DNA of 64,000 nucleotides from positions 62,001 to 126,000 of the forward strand of contig NZ_BOOQ01000015.1 of NCBI RefSeq assembly GCF_016863315.1, written 5' to 3'. Under the pieces are notes generated by a model. That model worked only from the letters and a program-made list of their open reading frames with translations, was not told the origin of the DNA and ran no database searches. The stretch's first letter is position 1. Each line of letters begins with the position of its first letter. A program made the position numbers and the translations under genes. The DNA comes from Planotetraspora silvatica (GTDB taxonomy: Bacteria; Actinomycetota; Actinomycetes; Streptosporangiales; Streptosporangiaceae). This document shows, one piece after another, positions 59,326 to 64,000 of the stretch.

Positions 59326-60411
59326 ATGAGACGAATCCGGTACGGCATCGCGCTCGTCGCGGCGACCGCCTTCCTGATCTCGGGGTGCGCCGCCGGCTCC
59401 GAGTCGGGCACGTCAAGCACGGCCGACGGTGTGGCCGCCCCGGCGGCCCCCGAGTCGGTGACCGGTGGAGGCACCGGCCAGGACGCCGCCGGGAATCCCG
59501 GCGCCCCCAAGGCCCCGACGGCGGACAACTCCAAGCTCGAGCCCTCGAACAGATCCGTCATCCGCAGGGCGGAATTGACCGTGCAGGCCAAGGACGTGTG
59601 GGGCGCCGCCGACAAGGGCCGGCAGATCGTCTCCACGGCCGGCGGCTACGCCTCCGACGAGCAGAGCAGCTCCCAGCCGGGAAACGACATCGCGGTCGTC
59701 ACCTTCAAGGTCCCCGCGGCCCAGTACCCGGACGTGCTCGCGCAACTCGGCCGTGACCTGGGCAAGCGGGCGTCGCAACGTCAGAGCACGGAGGACGTCA
59801 CCGGCGAGGTCGCCGACGTCGACAGCCGCGTGAAGTCCGCCAAGTCGTCGCTCGCCCAGTTCCGCCTGCTGCTGTCGAAGGCCACGCAGATCGGCGAGAT
59901 CATGGAGATCGAGCGGGAGATCTCCAGCAGGGAGTCCGACCTCGAGTCGCTGCAGGCCCGGCAGAGGGCGCTGTCGGCACAGACCGCGATGGCGACCATC
60001 ACGCTCACGGTGACCCTGCCGCCCACGCCGGCGCAGGCGGCGAAGGCCGCGGAGCCGGATGAGCCGAGCTTCCTCGCGGGGCTCAAGAAGGGCTGGGGGA
60101 CGCTGGCGGCGTCGACCGAGATCGCCCTCGCCGTGTTGGGGGCGCTGCTCCCGTGGCTGGTCGTGGCCGGCGTCGTCTGGCTGGCCGTGATCGCGGTGAT
60201 GCGCCGCGTCAGGCGCCGTACGCCGCCGAACCCGGGGCCGGGCACTCCGCCGAAGGGGCCGGGCGGCCCGCCGCCCGTGCCGGCGATGGTGGGCGGACCC
60301 ATGGGACCGCCTCCCGGCACTCCCGTCGGCCCGCCTCACGGTGGTCAGCCCGGCGGTCAGCCCGGCGGACAACCGGGCGGCCCGCACGTGGGGCCGCCGC
60401 CGGCGCGGTGA
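59326..60411 (+). CDS. DUF4349 lipoprotein, 361 aa
   Basis: A lipoprotein signal ends in the lipobox ISGCAA. After a Ser/Ala/Pro linker comes the DUF4349 domain (about 80-260) with RSVIRRAELTVQAKDV, VTGEVADVDSRVKSAKSSL and a coiled coil EIMEIEREISSRESDLESLQ. A membrane helix follows (LGALLPWLVVAGVVWLAVIA), then a cytosolic Pro/Gly tail with GGQPGGQPGGQPGG. The gene lies between hemE and hemY on the opposite strand. Function unknown; an envelope-stress role has been suggested for relatives. Confidence 0.85.
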   Translation: MRRIRYGIALVAATAFLISGCAAGSESGTSSTADGVAAPAAPESVTGGGTGQDAAGNPGAPKAPTADNSKLEPSNRSVIRRAELTVQAKDVWGAADKGRQIVSTAGGYASDEQSSSQPGNDIAVVTFKVPAAQYPDVLAQLGRDLGKRASQRQSTEDVTGEVADVDSRVKSAKSSLAQFRLLLSKATQIGEIMEIEREISSRESDLESLQARQRALSAQTAMATITLTVTLPPTPAQAAKAAEPDEPSFLAGLKKGWGTLAASTEIALAVLGALLPWLVVAGVVWLAVIAVMRRVRRRTPPNPGPGTPPKGPGGPPPVPAMVGGPMGPPPGTPVGPPHGGQPGGQPGGQPGGPHVGPPPAR

Positions 60412-60414
60412 GGA

Positions 60415-61452
60415 TCAGCGCGCGGACACCTCGTGCACGAGGTCGGTGAGACGCGCCAGCTGGCCGGGGTCGGTGGACGGGAGCACGCCGTGTCCGAGGT
60501 TGAACACGTGCCCCTCCGCCACCCGGCCCCGCTCCACCACGTCGCGTGCGCGCTCCTCCACCACCTTCCACGGGGCGAGCAGGATCGCGGGGTCGAGGTT
60601 GCCCTGGAGCGCCTTGCCCGCGCCGACCCGCAGGGCGGCCTCGTCGAGCGGCACCCGCCAGTCGACCCCGACCACGTCGGCCCCGGCCTCGCCCATGAGG
60701 CCCAGCAGCTCGCCCGTCCCGACGCCGAAGTGGATCCGCGGCACTTCGAGATCGGCCAGCTCGGTGAAGATCCGGCTGGTGTGAGGGAGCACATAGGTGC
60801 GGTAGTCCTCAGGGGCGACGGCGCCGACCCAGGAGTCGAACAGCTGCACCGCGGAGGCGCCCGCGGAGGCCTGGACGCGGAGGAACGCCAGGGTGATCGT
60901 GGTGAGCCGGTCCATCAGCTCGTGCCACAACTCCGGCTCGCCGTACATCATGGCCTTGGTCCGGTCGTGGTTCTTGGAGGGGCCGCCCTCGATCAGGTAG
61001 GACGCGAGCGTGAAGGGCCCTCCCGCGAAACCGATGAGCGGGGTCGCGTCGAGCTCCTTGACGAGCGCCTCCACCGCCTCGGTGATGTAGGGGACGTCGT
61101 CCGGCTCCAGGGCCCGCAGGCGCGCGACTCCCGCGTGGTCTCCGATCGGCGACTCCACGACCGGGCCGACGCCGGGCTTGATGTCCAGGTCCACCCCGAT
61201 GGCCTTCAGCGGCACCACGATGTCGCTGAAGAAGATCGCCGCGTCCACGCCGTACCGGCGGACGGGCTGCATGGTGACCTCCACCACGAGATCCGGCGTG
61301 GCGCACGCGGTGAGCATCGCGTGGCCCTCCCTGACGCGCCGGTATTCGGGCAGCGACCGGCCGGCCTGGCGCATGAACCAGACGGGCGTATGCGGGACGG
61401 GCTCGCGCCGGCAGGCGCGGAGAAAGGCGGACTCGGCCAGCTGGGGATTCAC
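60415..61452 (-). CDS. hemE: Uroporphyrinogen decarboxylase, 345 aa
   Basis: The N-terminal signature [17 protein letters not shown] (about residues 22-38) and [18 protein letters not shown] are diagnostic, as is [17 protein letters not shown]. It makes coproporphyrinogen III, the entry point of the haem branch completed by hemY and hemQ near by. GTG 61452 has GGAGG immediately upstream, with only one base between. It ends 3 bases from the convergent DUF4349 stop. Confidence 0.97.
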   Translation of the reverse strand: MNPQLAESAFLRACRREPVPHTPVWFMRQAGRSLPEYRRVREGHAMLTACATPDLVVEVTMQPVRRYGVDAAIFFSDIVVPLKAIGVDLDIKPGVGPVVESPIGDHAGVARLRALEPDDVPYITEAVEALVKELDATPLIGFAGGPFTLASYLIEGGPSKNHDRTKAMMYGEPELWHELMDRLTTITLAFLRVQASAGASAVQLFDSWVGAVAPEDYRTYVLPHTSRIFTELADLEVPRIHFGVGTGELLGLMGEAGADVVGVDWRVPLDEAALRVGAGKALQGNLDPAILLAPWKVVEERARDVVERGRVAEGHVFNLGHGVLPSTDPGQLARLTDLVHEVSAR

Positions 61453-61781
61453 TCCTCCAGCGTCCCACGCCGGACGACCGCCCGGTGCGCCAACCTCTCA
61501 CCTGGGGACGGCAACGGGATGATCTTCATTGGACGATCTTCGTCGACCCCGGCATGGCGCGGCACACGGGGCACCAATGATCGGTATGGTGGGCCCACCC
61601 CGCCCTGCGAATCCCTTCACAGCTCGGCAAAATGTTCGTCAATCGACCATCCGGCATCGATTCCAATGCCACTTTCGAGACACGCCGAGCGCGTTGCGGG
61701 GAAATGTCGGCGGGACGTGCCAACGTCGGAGCAGTCCTGAGCGACCGACACGACCGCGGATCCGACGAGAGGCCCGGAGCG
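61453..61781. other. Divergent region between hemE and a zinc-ribbon ORF
   Basis: About 330 bases with no gene I can support. It contains a perfect 12-bp palindrome GGTGGGCCCACC (61589-61600) and the near repeats GATGATCTTCATT / GACGATCTTCGTC around 61520-61545. Promoters for hemE (leftwards) and the next small gene must lie here. Confidence 0.4.
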
Positions 61782-61913
61782 ATGACTTCGATGTGGAGTT
61801 CCCCCGAACGCCGCACTGAGCACTGTGCCGGCTGCGACGCCGGGCGCACGTTCGAGCACCCACCCTGCCCGGCCTGCGGGGGCGCGTTGCTGGTTGTGAC
61901 GGCGACGGCTTGA
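61782..61913 (+). CDS. Small zinc-ribbon protein, 43 aa
   Basis: It has two knuckles, CAGC and CPAC, 17 residues apart, in a 43-residue protein. CCCGGAGCG lies just before ATG 61782. Short zinc ribbons of this kind are common beside actinobacterial housekeeping genes. Function unknown. Confidence 0.55.
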   Translation: MTSMWSSPERRTEHCAGCDAGRTFEHPPCPACGGALLVVTATA

Positions 61914-61982
61914 CGACCATCCATGCCCCCCATCGCCACCCCCCTGCTTCGCGCCATCCCGAATCCGACCTACTCTTCGGTC

Positions 61983-62579
61983 ATGACCCTCGGTGAACCG
62001 CCAGCGCCTCCCGCCGCCTTCCGGCGCGCCCTGGAGACGCTGCGCCCCGCCGAGGTGAGGCCGGAGATCGAGCTGGAGGACATCCCCGCCCCCCAGCGCC
62101 TCGCGCCCTATTCGGGAGCGGTCGGAGCCTCCGTGTACCGCGAGGACGACGAGCTCGCCGTCGGCCGCCTGATCATGCTGTTCGACCCGGACGGCCAGCG
62201 GGGCTGGGAAGGCCCGTTCCGCCTGGTCGCCTACGTCCGCGCCGACATGGAACCGGAGATCACCTCCGATCCGCTGCTCGGGCCGGTAGCGTGGAGCTGG
62301 CTCACCGAGGCGCTCGACTCGCACGGCGCGAACTATGCCGCCGCCGGCGGCACGGTCACGCGCGCGGTGTCGGAGGGGTTCGGCAACAAGGCCGAGGATC
62401 CCGTCACCACCGAGCTGGAGCTGCGGGCGTCCTGGTCGCCGCTGGACGAGGACCTGTCCGCACACGTCGCCGCCTGGTGCGACCTGATGTGCCTCGCGGC
62501 GGGCATACCGCCGCTGCCCCCCGACGTCGCGGCGCTTCACCCGCGCCCGGCCCGCCGAGAAGATCCGAAAGTTCCTTAA
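61983..62579 (+). CDS. DUF3000 family protein, 198 aa
   Basis: The protein has the pattern FRRALETLRPAEVRPEIELEDIPAPQRLAPYSGA at the start, and later GPFRLVAYVRADMEPEI. It matches the actinobacterial DUF3000 family, nearly always placed before an RNase D gene. ATG 61983; no strong ribosome site. Role unknown, possibly in RNA metabolism by association. Confidence 0.85.
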   Translation: MTLGEPPAPPAAFRRALETLRPAEVRPEIELEDIPAPQRLAPYSGAVGASVYREDDELAVGRLIMLFDPDGQRGWEGPFRLVAYVRADMEPEITSDPLLGPVAWSWLTEALDSHGANYAAAGGTVTRAVSEGFGNKAEDPVTTELELRASWSPLDEDLSAHVAAWCDLMCLAAGIPPLPPDVAALHPRPARREDPKVP

Positions 62580-62596
62580 CCTGTGACCGAGAACCT

Positions 62597-63820
62597 GTGA
62601 CAGAACCCGAAGTCCAGCCCCTGTTGGAGCCGCGAGAAGGTATCCCGCCCGTCATCGAGGACCCGGCGGCGCTCGAGGCTGTCGTGCGCGCGTTCGCCGG
62701 GGGCACCGGCCCCGTGGCCGTCGACGCCGAGCGCGCGTCGGGCTACCGCTACAGCGGCCGGGCCTACCTCGTCCAGCTTCGCCGTACGGGCGCGGGCAGC
62801 GCACTCATCGACCCGATCGGCTGCCCCGACCTGAGCGGGCTCGACCACGTCCTCGAGGACGCCGAGATCGTGCTGCACGCGGCGACACAGGACCTGCCGT
62901 GCCTGTCCGAGCTCGGCTTCCGGCCGCGGCGGCTGTTCGACACCGAACTGGCGGGCAGGCTGCTGGGCTACGAGCGCGTCGGGCTCGGCACGATGGTGGA
63001 GGTCGTCCTCGGGTTGCGGCTGGAGAAGGGGCACTCGGCGGCCGACTGGTCGACCCGGCCCCTTCCGGAGGCCTGGCTTCGGTACGCCGCGCTCGACGTC
63101 GAGGTGCTGATCGAGCTCCGCGACGCCCTGCACGCGGAACTCGACTCCACCGGCAAGCTCGACTGGGCGCTGGAGGAGTTCGCCTCCATCGTGGCCGCTC
63201 CCGGGCACCCTCCGAGGAGTGATCCGTGGCGGCGGACCTCGGGGATACACCGTGTGCGCACGTTGCGCGGCCTCGCCGTCGTGCGCGAGTTGTGGGCGCT
63301 CAGGGACGAGATCGCGCGGACCTCCGACCTCGCGCCCGGCCGGGTGCTGCCGGACTCGGCGATCGTGCAGGCCGCGCTCGACCAGCCGCGCACCACCAAG
63401 GCGCTGACCGAGATCGCCCCGTTCACGGGCCGCAGCGCCCGGCGGCACCTGCGCGACTGGCTCGGCGCGGTGAACCGGGCACGCGGGCTGGCCGAGTCGG
63501 AGCTGCCCCAACCGGTCGGGCAGGGAGACGGCCCGCCTCCCGCCAACCGGTGGGCCGACCGCGACCCCGCGGCCGCGCGGCGGCTCGCGGCGGTTCGCAC
63601 GGTGGTCGCGGCGCTCGCCGACGCCCACCGCATGCCGATCGAGAACCTGCTCCAGCCGGACGCGGTGCGCCGGCTCGCGTGGGAGCCGCCCGCGGATCTG
63701 TCCGAGGAGGCCATCGCCGAGCGGCTGCGCGGGCTCGGAGCCCGGCAGTGGCAGATAACGCTGACCGCTCATCCGATGGCCAAGTCCCTCGAACGCCTGG
63801 AGATCAAGGGCGAGGTCTGA
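62597..63820 (+). CDS. rnd: Ribonuclease D, HRDC-domain, 407 aa
   Basis: An N-terminal DnaQ-like 3'-5' exonuclease domain (about 20-195) has VAVDAERASGYRYS, a Glu-for-Asp variant of motif I, then HAATQDLPCL and RYAALDVEVLIELR. An HRDC domain follows at about 225-300. RNase D trims the 3' ends of tRNA and other RNA. Start GTG 62597, 18 bases after the DUF3000 stop. Just upstream a second GTG (62583) opens a 5-codon ORF ending at the rnd start. Confidence 0.93.
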   Translation: MTEPEVQPLLEPREGIPPVIEDPAALEAVVRAFAGGTGPVAVDAERASGYRYSGRAYLVQLRRTGAGSALIDPIGCPDLSGLDHVLEDAEIVLHAATQDLPCLSELGFRPRRLFDTELAGRLLGYERVGLGTMVEVVLGLRLEKGHSAADWSTRPLPEAWLRYAALDVEVLIELRDALHAELDSTGKLDWALEEFASIVAAPGHPPRSDPWRRTSGIHRVRTLRGLAVVRELWALRDEIARTSDLAPGRVLPDSAIVQAALDQPRTTKALTEIAPFTGRSARRHLRDWLGAVNRARGLAESELPQPVGQGDGPPPANRWADRDPAAARRLAAVRTVVAALADAHRMPIENLLQPDAVRRLAWEPPADLSEEAIAERLRGLGARQWQITLTAHPMAKSLERLEIKGEV

Positions 63821-63908
63821 GCGGCTCCTCGATTCCTGGGGTGCCCGTGAGCTTTGTCCGGGTCTGACCCCTTGCGTGGTGCCTGTGCCCAGCGATGTTA
63901 TTCTCGCC

Positions 63909-63924
63909 GGGAAAGCGCTTTCCC
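63909..63924. promoter_or_regulatory. LacI-type operator before the last gene
   Basis: GGGAAAGCGCTTTCCC is a perfect 16-bp palindrome with the central GCGC of LacI-family sugar-regulator sites. It lies 24 bases before ATG 63948, just after TTATTC, a possible -10 element. Repression of the next gene, relieved by a sugar or derivative, is likely. Confidence 0.75.
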
Positions 63925-63947
63925 CTCGTCGATCAGGAGTGCCTCGG

Positions 63948-64000
63948 ATGAGCGACCGCGTTCTCGGCGTCGTGATGAGCGGTGTGACCGGGCGGATGGG
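63948..64000 (+). CDS. Gfo/Idh/MocA-type oxidoreductase, 5' end only
   Basis: Only 17 codons are in the window. They read MSDRVLGVVMSGVTGRM, a Rossmann nucleotide-binding start in which VTGRMG fits Gfo/Idh/MocA sugar oxidoreductases. AGGAG lies 8 bases upstream. The palindromic operator supports a sugar catabolic role. Confidence 0.6.
   Translation, partial: MSDRVLGVVMSGVTGRM

Noticed and set aside
61526-61957. Leftward ORF ending HHTDHWCPVCRAMPG
   Set aside because: The CPVC motif looked like a zinc finger, but codon use is poor, there is no ribosome site, and it overlaps the small zinc-ribbon gene on the other strand.

Overview
The window is dense, very GC-rich chromosomal DNA from an actinomycete. 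The evidence is GTG/TTG start codons, ATGA/GTGA stop-start overlaps, a WhiB regulator, a mycothiol-enzyme-like protein, a family A exonuclease/polymerase, LigC and Prim-Pol-like repair genes, and the coproporphyrin-dependent haem genes hemE, hemY and hemQ. A member of the Streptosporangiales is my best guess, but that is inference. I see no rRNA, tRNA, transposase, phage gene or CRISPR array.

Layout. 0-3.2 kb: a large ESX-like protein, a lipoprotein and a WXG100-like small protein. 3.2-21.6 kb: a catabolic region with ATP-dependent hydantoinase/oxoprolinase subunits (hyuA, hyuB), a membrane-anchored CoxG-like protein, a three-subunit form II molybdenum hydroxylase, an NCS2 nucleobase permease, an S4-domain protein, a PucR regulator and a divergent DUF2877-FdrA-DUF1116 operon (homologous to E. 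coli AllH, AllF, AllG, oxamate carbamoyltransferase). A cydAB cytochrome bd operon sits inside this region on the opposite strand. 21.7-32.3 kb: a transmembrane Ser/Thr kinase, exonuclease/polymerase, metallophosphoesterase, FAD oxidase, glpD, an iron-box-controlled sucrase/ferredoxin-like protein, whiB and a phosphoribosyltransferase. 32.3-45.3 kb: rsgA behind a 17-codon leader ORF, glyA behind a ZTP (pfl) riboswitch, a YihY membrane protein, and a sulfur assimilation operon (sirA, zinc ribbon, cysH, sirB-like chelatase) behind a leader peptide and attenuator-like hairpin, then a DUF1707 protein, aidB-like dehydrogenase and osmC. 45.5-54.5 kb: glgX, araC-azlC-azlD, ligC and a RibD-like reductase, a fused acyl-CoA dehydrogenase and small membrane proteins. 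54.5-64 kb: Prim-Pol, msrB, hemQ, hemY, a DUF4349 lipoprotein, hemE, DUF3000, RNase D, and the start of a Gfo/Idh/MocA oxidoreductase behind a LacI-type operator.

How the genes may work together. The 3.2-21.6 kb region reads as one proposed route for an N-heterocycle: uptake (NCS2), ring hydroxylation (Mo hydroxylase), ATP-driven ring opening (HyuAB) and carbamoyl transfer (FdrA/DUF1116/DUF2877), under PucR. CoxG and cytochrome bd could carry the electrons to oxygen. No single substrate can be assigned from sequence.

The most unusual DNA is a dispersed repeat, core CGTGATCATGCAC, about 22 copies in three intergenic clusters (33.6-34.1, 40.8-40.9 and 44.4-44.8 kb). In the two large clusters the copies point towards each other. 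One copy supplies the start codon of the sirB-like chelatase. Other regulatory structures worth attention are the rsgA leader with its start-masking hairpin, the sirA leader and attenuator, and a 23-bp hairpin directly before the cydA ribosome binding site.
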